From contig NZ_QZDU01000003.1 of NCBI RefSeq assembly GCF_009917525.1, positions 1 to 64,000 of the forward strand: 64,000 nucleotides of DNA, written 5' to 3'. A program made the translations under genes and the position numbers. Positions 32,369 through 41,049 of the stretch are shown here, piece by piece (position 1 is the first letter of the stretch; each line of letters begins with the position of its first letter). Below the pieces are notes generated by a model, which worked only from the letters and a program-made list of their open reading frames with translations, ran no database searches and was not told the DNA's origin. The DNA is from Acutalibacter sp. 1XD8-36. GTDB taxonomy: Bacteria > Bacillota > Clostridia > Oscillospirales > Acutalibacteraceae.

Positions 32369-35300
32369 AACTACGCTCTCCTTTGAAAGGGGCATCACCT
32401 CGGTGGTGGGGCCTAACGGCAGCGGAAAGAGCAATATAAGCGACGCCATGCGCTGGGTGCTGGGGGAGCAGTCACTAAGGTCCCTGCGCTGCTCCAAGAT
32501 GGAGGATGTTATCTTCGGCGGCACGCCTGAGAGGAGGGCCCAGGGCTTTGCGGAGGTCACCCTCACCATAGACAACGCCGACCGGGCGCTGCCCTTTGAC
32601 AACGACCAGGTGGCTATAACCCGGCGTTACTACAGGTCCGGGGAGAGCGAGTATCTTATCAATAAGAGCACCGTAAGGCTTAGGGACATAAACGAGCTGT
32701 TTATGGACACGGGCCTTGGCCGGGACGGCTACTCCATCATAGGCCAGGGCAAGATTGACAGTATCGTGGCGGCGAAGTCCGAGGATAGGCGGGAGATATT
32801 TGAGGAGGCGGCGGGGATTTCCCGCTACCGCTACCGCAAGGAAGAGGCCGAGCGCAGGCTCTCGAGGGCCGAGGAAAACCTGGTGCGCCTAAGGGATATT
32901 CTCAGCGAGCTTGAGGGCCGGGTGGGCCCCCTTAAGGAGCAGGCGGAGAAGGCCGAGAAGTTTATAGAGTACGACAGCGAGAAGAAGGGCCTGGAGATAG
33001 GGATTTGGCTGGAGACCCTGCGGCGGTCCGCCCAGGGCATTAGGGAGCACCAGGACAAGATAGCCCTTGCCGGGTCCCAGCACAGGGAGATAGAGAAGGA
33101 GCTGGAGAGGATATCCCAGCGGGCCGAGGAAAACCTGCGGGAGGTCAACGGCTGTACGGCGGCTATGGACGAGGCGAGGACCCAGGCGGCCTCCTTGGAC
33201 GAGCAGGCTGTCAGGGCCGAGGGCGAGGTGGGGCTTCTTGAGAGCGAGATTGCCCATAACGCCCAGGACGTTTTGAGGCTTGAGGGGCAGATAGAGGCGG
33301 CAAGGCAGTCCAGGGCCGACACAGAGCGGGATATAGCCGGAAAGCGCGTCCAGGCCGGGGAGCAGGAGCGGCGCATAGCCGAGAGCCAGCAAAAGCTCAG
33401 CGATTTTACCCTCACCCTTGAGGAGCTTAGAAAGGGTGCGGACCAGGCCACAAGGGAGATAGAGCTGGCTGCGGCGAAGCTGGCGGGGGTCAACGCAAGC
33501 CTCTCTGAGGAGCGGGTGCGGATAAGCTCGGCCCAGTCCTCTATGGAGGAGATACTGCGAAGGGCCGAGGCCGTGGATGAGAGCGTCCGGCAGGCGAAGG
33601 AGCGTGAGGAGGCCGCCGAGAGGGAGGGCCGGGAGCTCACGGAACTGCTGGAGGGCATAGAGCGGGAGATAGCCGCAAAGGAAAACGCCGTTAAGGGCTA
33701 CCAGATGAGGCTTGAGAGCCGCAGAAGGAAGGTGCAGCAGAACAAGGACGAGGTGGACAGGCTGACCCTCGACACCAACGAACAGCTCCGCCGGGCAAAG
33801 CTCCTGGAGGACCTGGAGCGGAGCATGGAGGGCTTCGGGCAGAGCGTTAAGGCCGTTATGCGTGAGGCCGGGCGGGGAATGCTCAGAGGAATCTGTGGGC
33901 CGGTGACAAGGATAATCAAGGTGCCGGGGGAGTACGCGGTGGCTGTTGAGACTGCCCTTGGCGTGGCAATGCAGAATGTGGTGGTTGAGACCGAGCAGGA
34001 TGCCAAGGCAGCTATCGGGCTCTTGAAGCAGAGGGATTTGGGCAGGGCGACCTTCCTGCCGCTGACTACGGTGAAGGGCCGGACCATAGACGCCAGGGAG
34101 ATGGAGCAGATTCCGGGGTTTGTGGGCGTGGCCTCAGAGCTCTGCAGCTGTGAGGAGCGGTTTGCAGGGGTCAAGGACTCCCTGCTGGGCCGGGTGGCAG
34201 TTGCGGAGGATTTGGACAGCGCCGTTGCCATAGCCAGGCGCACCGGGTACAGGTACAGGGTGGTGAGCCTTGACGGCCAGGTGGTGAACGCAGGGGGCTC
34301 GCTGACAGGCGGCTCCAGGGCAAAGAACTCCGGACTGCTCAGCCGCGCCGGGGAGATTGAGAGAATTAGGGCGAAAGCGGCGGGGCTAAAAGAGCAGACG
34401 GATAAAGCTGCCCAGGCGTTGAAGGAGAGCCAGCAGGAGCTGTCCTCCTGCGAGGCCCAGCTGGACGCGGCCCAGGGTGAGCTTGGCACGCTGCAGGACG
34501 AGCGCACCAAGGTGGGCGCGGAGCTTGCCCAGGCCGGACGTGAGCTGGCGGCTGTGCGGCAGAGCGCGGGCGAGCTTCTGAAGGAGCGCTCCACTGCCCG
34601 GGAGCGTCTGGAGGCGCTGAATAAGTCCCAGGCCGAGAGCAGGGAGCGTCTGGAGGCGCTGGACAGGGAGGCGAGGGAATGGCAGGAGAGGAGCCAGGCC
34701 CTCACCGGCAACAGGCAGGAGCAGCTCGACAGGTGTGACGAGATAGGCGAGACTGTGCAGGCTTTGCGCATGGAGGAGTTTTCCGCGAGGAAGGACCGGG
34801 ACGCGCTGCTTGAGGGGATTGCGGAGCTTGAGGCCAGGCTGAAGGACTCCACCGGGGAGCAGGAACGGCTGAAGGCCGAGATAGCGGTCCTTGAGGAAAA
34901 GAGCAGCGGGCTCAGGGAGGATATCTCAAGGCGTAAGGAACAGATAGAGGACCTGAGGGGCTCAGCCAGGGACAGGCGGGCCCAAATCCAGCAGCAGGCC
35001 GAAAGGCGCGCGGAGCTTGAGCGGGAGTCCTCGGAGCTGAGAAATGCCGAGAGGGACACACTGGCCCGAAGGGAGAGCGCCGCCGGGGAGCTGGCAAGGC
35101 TCCAGGAGCGGGCGGGGAACCTTCAGAAGGAATATGACGGGCTGATGAACCGGCTCTGGGAGGAGTATGAGCTCACCAGAAGGGAGGCCGAGGAGGTCGC
35201 CGAGGAGATAGAGGACCTGCCGAAGGCACAGAGAAGGCTTTTGGAGCTCAAGAACATGATAAAGTCACTGGGCGCGGTGAACGTGGGCGCTGTGGTGGAA

Positions 35301-35882
35301 TATAAGGAGGTGTCGGAGCGCTATGACTTCCTCGGCAAGCAGGTGGGCGACGCAGAGAAGTCCAAAAAGGAGCTGCTGGATTTGATAACCCAGCTTACCG
35401 GGGCCATGCAGGAGCAGTTCATAGAGCGCTTCGGGAAGATAAATGAGAATTTCGGGCATATCTTCAGGGAGCTTTTCGGCGGGGGAGCGGCGGAGCTCAG
35501 CTTCTCCGACCCTGAAAATGTACTTACCTCGGGGATAGACATAAAGGTGCACCCGCCGGGGAAGATAGTCACACATATAGAGTCACTGTCCGGCGGTGAA
35601 AAGGCGCTGGTGGCAATATCCATATATTTTGCAATCATGCGGGTAAACCCGCCGCCTTTCTGTGTGCTGGACGAAATAGAGGCGGCCCTTGACGATGTGA
35701 ACGTCACAAGGTTCGCCCAGTACCTGAGGAGGATGACAGGCAAGAGCCAGTTTATCACCATCACCCACAGGCGCGGCACTATGGAGGGGTCGGACATGCT
35801 CTATGGGGTGACTATGCAGGACCAGGGCATATCAAAGCTTCTGGCGCTGAGGACGGACGAGGCGGCGGAGTACGGGTCGTAG
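32319..35882 (+). CDS. smc: Chromosome condensation ATPase SMC
   Basis: A 1187-residue condensin subunit organising the nucleoid with ScpA/B. The N-terminal half-ATPase has GPNGSGKSN (Walker A), long coiled coils span about 170-500 and 680-1010, the hinge lies near 510-670 (GICGPVTRIIKVPGEYAVAV...), and the C-terminus carries the signature LSGGEKALVAISIYFAIMR and Walker B CVLDEIEAALDD. Complete. It is translationally linked to the GNAT gene and lies 26 bases upstream of ftsY, the usual order. Confidence 0.98.
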   Translation: MILKSLELQGFKTFPDKTTLSFERGITSVVGPNGSGKSNISDAMRWVLGEQSLRSLRCSKMEDVIFGGTPERRAQGFAEVTLTIDNADRALPFDNDQVAITRRYYRSGESEYLINKSTVRLRDINELFMDTGLGRDGYSIIGQGKIDSIVAAKSEDRREIFEEAAGISRYRYRKEEAERRLSRAEENLVRLRDILSELEGRVGPLKEQAEKAEKFIEYDSEKKGLEIGIWLETLRRSAQGIREHQDKIALAGSQHREIEKELERISQRAEENLREVNGCTAAMDEARTQAASLDEQAVRAEGEVGLLESEIAHNAQDVLRLEGQIEAARQSRADTERDIAGKRVQAGEQERRIAESQQKLSDFTLTLEELRKGADQATREIELAAAKLAGVNASLSEERVRISSAQSSMEEILRRAEAVDESVRQAKEREEAAEREGRELTELLEGIEREIAAKENAVKGYQMRLESRRRKVQQNKDEVDRLTLDTNEQLRRAKLLEDLERSMEGFGQSVKAVMREAGRGMLRGICGPVTRIIKVPGEYAVAVETALGVAMQNVVVETEQDAKAAIGLLKQRDLGRATFLPLTTVKGRTIDAREMEQIPGFVGVASELCSCEERFAGVKDSLLGRVAVAEDLDSAVAIARRTGYRYRVVSLDGQVVNAGGSLTGGSRAKNSGLLSRAGEIERIRAKAAGLKEQTDKAAQALKESQQELSSCEAQLDAAQGELGTLQDERTKVGAELAQAGRELAAVRQSAGELLKERSTARERLEALNKSQAESRERLEALDREAREWQERSQALTGNRQEQLDRCDEIGETVQALRMEEFSARKDRDALLEGIAELEARLKDSTGEQERLKAEIAVLEEKSSGLREDISRRKEQIEDLRGSARDRRAQIQQQAERRAELERESSELRNAERDTLARRESAAGELARLQERAGNLQKEYDGLMNRLWEEYELTRREAEEVAEEIEDLPKAQRRLLELKNMIKSLGAVNVGAVVEYKEVSERYDFLGKQVGDAEKSKKELLDLITQLTGAMQEQFIERFGKINENFGHIFRELFGGGAAELSFSDPENVLTSGIDIKVHPPGKIVTHIESLSGGEKALVAISIYFAIMRVNPPPFCVLDEIEAALDDVNVTRFAQYLRRMTGKSQFITITHRRGTMEGSDMLYGVTMQDQGISKLLALRTDEAAEYGS

Positions 35883-35908
35883 GGTAAAATCGGAAAAGGA
35901 GAGTCATT

Positions 35909-37105
35909 ATGGGAATCTTTGAAAAAATACGGCAGGGCCTTAAAAAGACCCGGGACAGCATATCCGGGCAGATAGCCCAGATGGTGAACTCGTTCACCAG
36001 GATTGACGAGGAGCTTTTTGAGGAGCTGGAGGAGCTTCTGGTCATGGGGGACGTGGGCATGGACACCGCGGAGTTTATCACCGGGGAGCTGAGAAGGGTG
36101 ATAAAGGAGAAGGGTATCACGGACCCGGCGCTGATTATGGACGAGCTGCAGGGGATAGTGGCGGAGATGCTTTCCGGGGACTGCTCCCTGCATACAGACA
36201 CAAAGCCCTCGGTGATACTGGTGATAGGCGTGAACGGCGTGGGCAAGACCACGGCTATAGGCAAGCTCTCGGCAATGCTGAAGGTCCAGGGGAAGTCTGT
36301 GATACTTGGCGCCGCCGACACATTCAGGGCGGCAGCTATAGAGCAGCTTGAGGTATGGGCACAGCGGGCAGGGGTGCCTATGATAAAGCAGGGTGAGGGC
36401 TCGGACCCGGCCGCGGTGGTGTTCGACACCATAGCCGCCGCGAAGGCCCGGGGCTGCGATGTGGTCATCTGCGACACGGCGGGCAGGCTGCACAATAAGA
36501 AAAACCTTATGGACGAGCTGGGCAAGATTTCCAGGATAATCGATAGGGAGCTGCCCGGCTGTGACAGGGAAAACCTGCTGGTGCTGGACGCGGCTACAGG
36601 GCAGAACGCCGTAAACCAGGCCAGGGAGTTCATGGGCGCGGCGGGGATAACCGGAATCGTGCTCACAAAGCTGGACGGCACCCCGAAGGGCGGCGTGGTG
36701 CTGCCAATAAAAAGGGAGCTGGGCCTGCCGGTAAAGTTTATCGGCGTTGGGGAGCAGATAGACGATTTGCAGCCCTTTGACCCCGGGGCATTTGCGGCGG
36801 GGCTCTTTAATATGGAGGAGCCGAAGGCGGCGGAGCCTGCCGCCGTACAGGAGGCCGTGGAGGTCCGGGAAGAGCCCGCCCAAGCTGAGCCGGAGCCGGT
36901 GCCTGCTGAAGCCGAGAGCCCTGAGGAGAGGCACGCCCGCTTCAGGCGGTTTGCCGAGGCGCTTATGGCGCGGCTGGATGAAAATGAGGGCGTCCGGGAT
37001 ATGCTGCCGGAGCTCAGGTCCTGGCGGGACGACAGGGAGCTTGACAGGGACGACCAGAGGCTTGTGAGGAATCTGCTGCTCACGGCTGAGAAGCGTGAGC
37101 GGTAA
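35909..37105 (+). CDS. ftsY: SRP receptor FtsY with C-terminal tail
   Basis: A 398-residue SRP GTPase that docks ribosome-nascent-chain complexes at the membrane. The N domain and G domain (about residues 1-300) are complete, with GVNGVGKTTAIGKL, DTFRAAAIEQLEVWA, CDTAGRLHNKKNLM, TKLDGTPKGG and the closing DLQPFDPGAF. Instead of the acidic A domain that usually precedes the N domain, this protein starts almost directly at the N domain. It has an acidic Pro/Glu-rich stretch plus a charged helical segment after the G domain (about 305-398). Confidence 0.95.
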   Translation: MGIFEKIRQGLKKTRDSISGQIAQMVNSFTRIDEELFEELEELLVMGDVGMDTAEFITGELRRVIKEKGITDPALIMDELQGIVAEMLSGDCSLHTDTKPSVILVIGVNGVGKTTAIGKLSAMLKVQGKSVILGAADTFRAAAIEQLEVWAQRAGVPMIKQGEGSDPAAVVFDTIAAAKARGCDVVICDTAGRLHNKKNLMDELGKISRIIDRELPGCDRENLLVLDAATGQNAVNQAREFMGAAGITGIVLTKLDGTPKGGVVLPIKRELGLPVKFIGVGEQIDDLQPFDPGAFAAGLFNMEEPKAAEPAAVQEAVEVREEPAQAEPEPVPAEAESPEERHARFRRFAEALMARLDENEGVRDMLPELRSWRDDRELDRDDQRLVRNLLLTAEKRER

Positions 37106-37124
37106 TATAGAGGAGGGTGATTTC

Positions 37125-37700
37125 ATGAAATATGTTATAGCGACACATAATAAGGGAAAGCTCGTAGAGTTCCAGCGGCTGCTGGAGCCCATGGGCATAG
37201 AGGCCGTGACCATGGACATTGAGGAGCCAGAGGAGACCGGGACTACCTTTAGGGAGAACGCCTTTATAAAGGCAGAGGCCGCCTGCCGGGAGACCGGCCT
37301 GCCGGCTGTTGCGGACGACTCCGGGCTGTGCGTGGACTATCTGGACGGCGCGCCGGGGATATACTCGGCAAGGTTCGCCGAGCCGGGAAAGAGAAGGCTG
37401 ACTGTGCTGGAGAAGCTTAAGGGCGTGCCGGAGGAGCAGCGGGGGGCCCACTTTGTGAGCGCGGTATGCTGTGTGTTCCCCAACGGCGACAGGATAGAGG
37501 CCGAGGGGAAGTGCTTTGGCAAAATAGCCTTTGAGAGCCGGGGTGAGAACGGCTTTGGCTACGACTCCATCTTCCAGCAGGGGGAGGTCACCTTCGGGGA
37601 GCTGAGTGCAGAGGAGAAGGACGAGCGCAGCCATAGGGGGCATGCCTTTGCGGAATTTGAGAGGAAGCTGAGGGAATACCTTGGGAAAACTGAGAAATGA
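37125..37700 (+). CDS. rdgB: XTP/dITP pyrophosphatase
   Basis: A 191-residue Ham1/RdgB house-cleaning enzyme that hydrolyses inosine and xanthosine triphosphates. Motifs: IATHNKGKLVEFQRLL, VADDSGLCVDYLDGAPGIYS, GFGYDSIF, and SHRGHAF. ATG 37125 is preceded by AGGAGGGTG; the in-frame ATG-like start at 37095 is inside the ftsY end. It overlaps nothing essential and is followed 10 bases later by yhbY. Confidence 0.95.
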   Translation: MKYVIATHNKGKLVEFQRLLEPMGIEAVTMDIEEPEETGTTFRENAFIKAEAACRETGLPAVADDSGLCVDYLDGAPGIYSARFAEPGKRRLTVLEKLKGVPEEQRGAHFVSAVCCVFPNGDRIEAEGKCFGKIAFESRGENGFGYDSIFQQGEVTFGELSAEEKDERSHRGHAFAEFERKLREYLGKTEK

Positions 37701-37710
37701 GGGATATATT

Positions 37711-38004
37711 TTGACAAGCAAGCAGCGGGCGTATCTGCGCTCATTGGCCGTAAACGAGGATACGATACTCTATGTGGGCAAGGCGGGGCTGGGCCCGGAG
37801 GTCTTTAAGGAGGCCGGGGACGCTCTGAAAAAGCGGGAGCTCATAAAGGGCCGGGTGCTGCCGGAGACCTGCCCCAGCTCGCCCAGGGAGGCCGCCGAGG
37901 AGATAGCGGGGGCCACAGGCAGCGAGGTCGTCCAGGTGATAGGCAGCCGGTTTGTGCTCTATAAGCCGGACCCGAAAGAGCCTAAAATAAAGCTGCCCAA
38001 ATGA
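37711..38004 (+). CDS. yhbY: YhbY-type CRM-domain RNA-binding protein
   Basis: A 97-residue single CRM domain that associates with pre-50S particles. It starts LTSKQRAYLRSLA, contains VGKAGLGPEVFKEAGDAL and ends with QVIGSRFVLYK. The start is TTG 37711 with GAGGG 7 bases upstream, giving the standard family length; a TTG at 37681 would overlap rdgB. It overlaps nadD by 4 bases. Confidence 0.9.
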   Translation: MTSKQRAYLRSLAVNEDTILYVGKAGLGPEVFKEAGDALKKRELIKGRVLPETCPSSPREAAEEIAGATGSEVVQVIGSRFVLYKPDPKEPKIKLPK

Positions 38005-38603
38005 GAATAGGGGTTTACGGCGGGACATTTAACCCCATACACCTGGGGCATTTGCATATTTTAAGGGAGTTCATAAAGCGGCTGGAGCTACAGAAGGTGC
38101 TGCTCATCCCCGACGGCACGCCCCCCCATAAGGCGGCGGAGGACCTTGCGGCTCCTGAGGACAGGCTGGAGATGTGCAGGATAGCCACAAGAGAGCTTCG
38201 CATAGTTGAGGTAAGCCCTATGGAGCTGGAGCGCCCGGGGAAAAGCTATACAAGCGACACACTGACAGAGCTCCATAGGCTCTGCCCCGGGGACGAGATG
38301 TACTTCCTCATGGGGGAGGACATGTTCCTGACGGTGGACAGATGGCACGACGCGGGGACGATACTCCGGCTGGCGGTGCTCTGCGCCTCCCCCAGAAGTC
38401 CCGAGGGCCTTGGGCGGCTGCTTGGGAAGGAGCGGGAGCTCATTGAGCTGGGTGCAAGGTGCAGGGTGGAGGATATACCGTTTCTGGATGTGTCGTCAAC
38501 TAGGGTGAGGGAGCTTGCCGGGGCCGGCGGGGATATATCCGGGCTTGTGCCTGATGGCGTGGCGCGGTATATCAGGGAGAAGAGGATATATGGAGGTATA
38601 TAA
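38001..38603 (+). CDS. nadD: Nicotinate-nucleotide adenylyltransferase
   Basis: A 200-residue NAD-synthesis enzyme joining ATP and nicotinate mononucleotide. Motifs: GGTFNPIHLGHLHI, IPDGTPPHKA, and the C-terminal ISSTR-like VSSTRVREL. ATGA overlap with yhbY indicates coupling. The nadD-yqeK-rsfS order is standard for Firmicutes. Confidence 0.96.
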   Translation: MRIGVYGGTFNPIHLGHLHILREFIKRLELQKVLLIPDGTPPHKAAEDLAAPEDRLEMCRIATRELRIVEVSPMELERPGKSYTSDTLTELHRLCPGDEMYFLMGEDMFLTVDRWHDAGTILRLAVLCASPRSPEGLGRLLGKERELIELGARCRVEDIPFLDVSSTRVRELAGAGGDISGLVPDGVARYIREKRIYGGI

Positions 38604-38606
38604 ATT

Positions 38607-39551
38607 ATGAAGCTTGAGGAATATGAGCCGAGGGTAAAGGAGCGGCTGAGCGAGGGCAGGTTCTACCACAGCCAGTGCGTGGCTGAGTGCGCGGCACGGC
38701 TTGCGGAGAAATACGGCGCGGACGTGGAGAAGGCGCGGCTTGCGGGGATACTCCACGACGTGATGAAGGACACGGAGCCTGGGGAACAGTTGAAAATCAT
38801 AGAGCAGTCTGGTATAATACTCACAGAGGCCCAGCGGCGCAACACGAAGCTCTGGCACGCCATATCCGGCGCGGCCTACGCTGAGCACGTTCTGGGGGTC
38901 TCCGACAGGGAGGTTCTGGACGCCATTGCCTGCCATACCGGCGGCAAGGCCGGAATGACTGTTTTGGACAAGGTGCTCTTTGTGGCGGACTATATCTCCG
39001 ACGACCGGGACTATGATGGCGTTGAGGAGATGAGGATGGACGCTGAGAGCAGCCTTGAGGAGGCGATGGTTGAGGGGATTACCTTCACCATGCAGGAGCG
39101 CATGGGGGAGCGTATGACTATGGAGCCCAGGTCCATTGACGCTTATAATGAGGCGGTATGGATACTGGAGGAAAGAGAAAGGATTAAGCAGATGGAAGGC
39201 TATGAGATTGCAAAGAACGCGGCCAGGCTCCTGGACGAAAAGAAGGCGGAGGACATCGTAGTGATAAAGATAGACGACATTACGAGCCTTGCGGATTATT
39301 TCGTCATAGCCAGCGGGCGCAGCAGCACACATATGCACAGCCTCTCCGACGAGCTGGAGGAGAAGCTGAAGATGAGGAAGGTTGAGCCCCTGAGGGTGGA
39401 GGGCTACCGCTCGGACAACTGGGTGCTGATGGACTATAATAATGTTGTGGTGCACATATTCACCCAGGAGGGCAGGGATTTTTACAGTATAGACAGGCTG
39501 TGGTCCGACGGGGAAAAAATGAAGTGGCAGGATATTTGTAATGAGGACTGA
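38607..39551 (+). CDS. YqeK-RsfS fusion protein
   Basis: A single 314-residue frame joining two normally separate proteins. Residues 1-190 are the YqeK HD phosphohydrolase (HSQCVAECAARL, GILHDVMKD, HAISGAAYAEHVL, VADYISDDRDYDGVEEMR), a symmetrical Ap4A hydrolase in Firmicutes. From residue 196 the sequence is RsfS, the ribosomal silencing factor that binds L14 (KNAARLLDEKKAEDIVVI, DYFVIASGRSSTHM, VHIFTQEGRDFYSIDRLW). No stop lies between them. An AAAGGA (39178-39183) eight bases before ATG 39192 could also start RsfS alone. The HD and RsfS residues look intact. Confidence 0.9.
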   Translation: MKLEEYEPRVKERLSEGRFYHSQCVAECAARLAEKYGADVEKARLAGILHDVMKDTEPGEQLKIIEQSGIILTEAQRRNTKLWHAISGAAYAEHVLGVSDREVLDAIACHTGGKAGMTVLDKVLFVADYISDDRDYDGVEEMRMDAESSLEEAMVEGITFTMQERMGERMTMEPRSIDAYNEAVWILEERERIKQMEGYEIAKNAARLLDEKKAEDIVVIKIDDITSLADYFVIASGRSSTHMHSLSDELEEKLKMRKVEPLRVEGYRSDNWVLMDYNNVVVHIFTQEGRDFYSIDRLWSDGEKMKWQDICNED

Positions 39552-40056
39552 GAAGCAGCGGGAGCTGGTAGAGAGCCTCTTGGAGCCGCTGGACCCTTCG
39601 GCCAGGGACGTTTATATGGAGCTTATATCTCACCTGTCGGGCATGGGGTACAGCCCGAAAAAGCAGAGGGCTGCAATAGTGTTCACCTGCAAGGAGCATA
39701 ATAAGCAGCTGGTGAAGATAGGCCATGACAAAAAGGGGGAATTGTATTTCGCCCTGAGGTTTTCGGCCTGCAAGGGGTACTCGGAGCGCTTTGGGGAGAT
39801 AGTGAAAAAGGTCCTGGGCGGGGAAAACTATAAGGCCCCGGGCTGTATGGAAAATGGCGAGGACTTCTGCAAGGGCCCGATAGAGCAGCGGCTGTATACC
39901 TATGAGCTCCCCGACGGCAGCAAGCGGTATTACTGTGGGGCGAAGGCCCTGGCAATACCGGATATTTCCAGGGAGGACATCCCGGAGATAGAGCGGCTGA
40001 TGGAGGAGGAGCACAGGTTTTTGATGAAGTACGAGGCGGCAGGGAAGGATTTATGA
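39541..40056 (+). CDS. Uncharacterised protein after yqeK-rsfS
   Basis: A 171-residue soluble protein I cannot assign to a named family. It has a helical first third (QRELVESLLEPLDPSARDVYMEL), a basic middle (CKEHNKQLVKIGHDKKGELYF) and two Cys-containing turns (SACKGYSERFG, APGCMENGEDFCKGP). The ATG at 39541 overlaps the previous gene by 11 bases, and the end overlaps the next by 4, so all three are coupled. It may act in RNA or nucleotide metabolism by context only. Confidence 0.6.
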   Translation: MRTEKQRELVESLLEPLDPSARDVYMELISHLSGMGYSPKKQRAAIVFTCKEHNKQLVKIGHDKKGELYFALRFSACKGYSERFGEIVKKVLGGENYKAPGCMENGEDFCKGPIEQRLYTYELPDGSKRYYCGAKALAIPDISREDIPEIERLMEEEHRFLMKYEAAGKDL

Positions 40057-40607
40057 CGGAAAGGGAATTTTACCATGTAGTGACGGAGCGGCCCATGAAG
40101 CCGGGCAAGCTCATACTGTTTGAGGGCACAGGGCACAGCGGGGTGTATACCCGGGTTATGGACAAGCTGGGGATGGTGGAGAAAATATACGCCGACCCCA
40201 GGGCCTTCAATGGTGTGGAGCTGGAGCACCACACGGCGGTGGCCCTTAGGGAGCTTGCAATGGAGCAGGTGCGAAAGGAGTCCTTTCCGCAGTACCCGTC
40301 CAGGATGGCCTGCCTGTATGTCTCCGAGACCCTGAAGGAGGCGGAGGATTGGGCGGAGTTTTTCGCCGGGGACTGCCAGCGGCCCACCTACAGTATAGTG
40401 AGGCTGACTGTCCGGGGCAGGATATTTGCGGGGGATGCCTGCAACTGCTTTGACGGCACGCCTGACAGGGAGCGGAACCTGGAGCTTGCCAGGAACTACT
40501 GGCTCAATGGGCCGAATAGCGCGGGCAGGCCGGTCAAGGAGCTGCTGGTGGACGGAGACATCGAGGTGGCAGAGATTGTCCGGGAGATAAACAGGAATAT
40601 TCCATAG
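40053..40607 (+). CDS. DUF2441 protein
   Basis: A 184-residue protein matching the DUF2441 pattern: YHVVTERPMKPGKLI at the start, ALRELAMEQVRKESFPQYPS, RMACLYVSETLKEAEDWA, and a C-terminal EIVREINRNI. These proteins are thought to resemble ADP-ribosyl-transferase-like or macrodomain-type folds only distantly; function is unknown. Coupled by ATGA to the preceding gene. It is the last gene before the leuS promoter. Confidence 0.7.
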   Translation: MTEREFYHVVTERPMKPGKLILFEGTGHSGVYTRVMDKLGMVEKIYADPRAFNGVELEHHTAVALRELAMEQVRKESFPQYPSRMACLYVSETLKEAEDWAEFFAGDCQRPTYSIVRLTVRGRIFAGDACNCFDGTPDRERNLELARNYWLNGPNSAGRPVKELLVDGDIEVAEIVREINRNIP

Positions 40608-40664
40608 AGAAGGGGCCCGGGGCAGGGGACTGCCGCGGCGTTCCGGTCTCCATCTATTTGCAGC

Positions 40665-40693
40665 TTGACAAACTCCGCGGAGTAGTGTATAAT
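40665..40693 (+). promoter_or_regulatory. Consensus promoter of leuS
   Basis: TTGACA (40665-40670), exactly 17 bp, TATAAT (40688-40693), with TG before the -10. It lies about 350 bases before leuS because of the T-box leader. Confidence 0.9.
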
Positions 40694-40699
40694 CATGAA

Positions 40700-40996
40700 A
40701 ATAGTTAAAGACTGTGATGGGAAGAAGGCGCCGGGGGCCGCTTTTCAGAGAGCCTGCGGAGGGTGCGAGCAGGCAGGGGGCGCGGCGCGTATACTGGTCC
40801 CTGAGTCTCCCTACCCAAAGGCACGCCTGTCTTAGGCTTCGCTTAGTAGGTTTGGGACGCGTGGCGGCGTTATTGGCCCAGCCTTGTTTGAGGCTATGAG
40901 GGGACATGTGTGAGCGTGTTCCGAAATCACGGGTGGTACCGCGAGATTTGTAATTTTTCGCCCCGGATGCTTTTGTTAGCGTCCGAGGCTTTTCTT
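40700..40996 (+). ncRNA. T-box riboswitch controlling leuS
   Basis: The conserved T-box GGGTGGTACCGCG is at 40931-40943, followed by a terminator: CGGATGC (40964-40970) with GCGTCCG (40979-40985), extended by GCC/GGC, then CTTTTC. Stem I features such as AGAGAG near 40747 are visible. Uncharged tRNA-Leu should stabilise the antiterminator and allow leuS transcription. The specifier codon was not resolved; CTG or CTC near 40795-40812 are candidates. Confidence 0.9.
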
Positions 40997-41049
40997 CTGC
41001 CGCCCGTCCCCAGAGCGGGGGTGAAATTTATAAGGAAGGATGATACAGG

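Noticed and set aside
33698-35059. A 453-codon Ser-rich minus-strand frame
   Set aside because: It is the antisense of the smc coiled coil; low-complexity Ser/Leu content reflects complementary Glu/Arg/Lys codons.
35801-37219. Two overlapping 420-470-codon minus-strand frames
   Set aside because: Antisense to ftsY with no ribosome site or recognisable domain.
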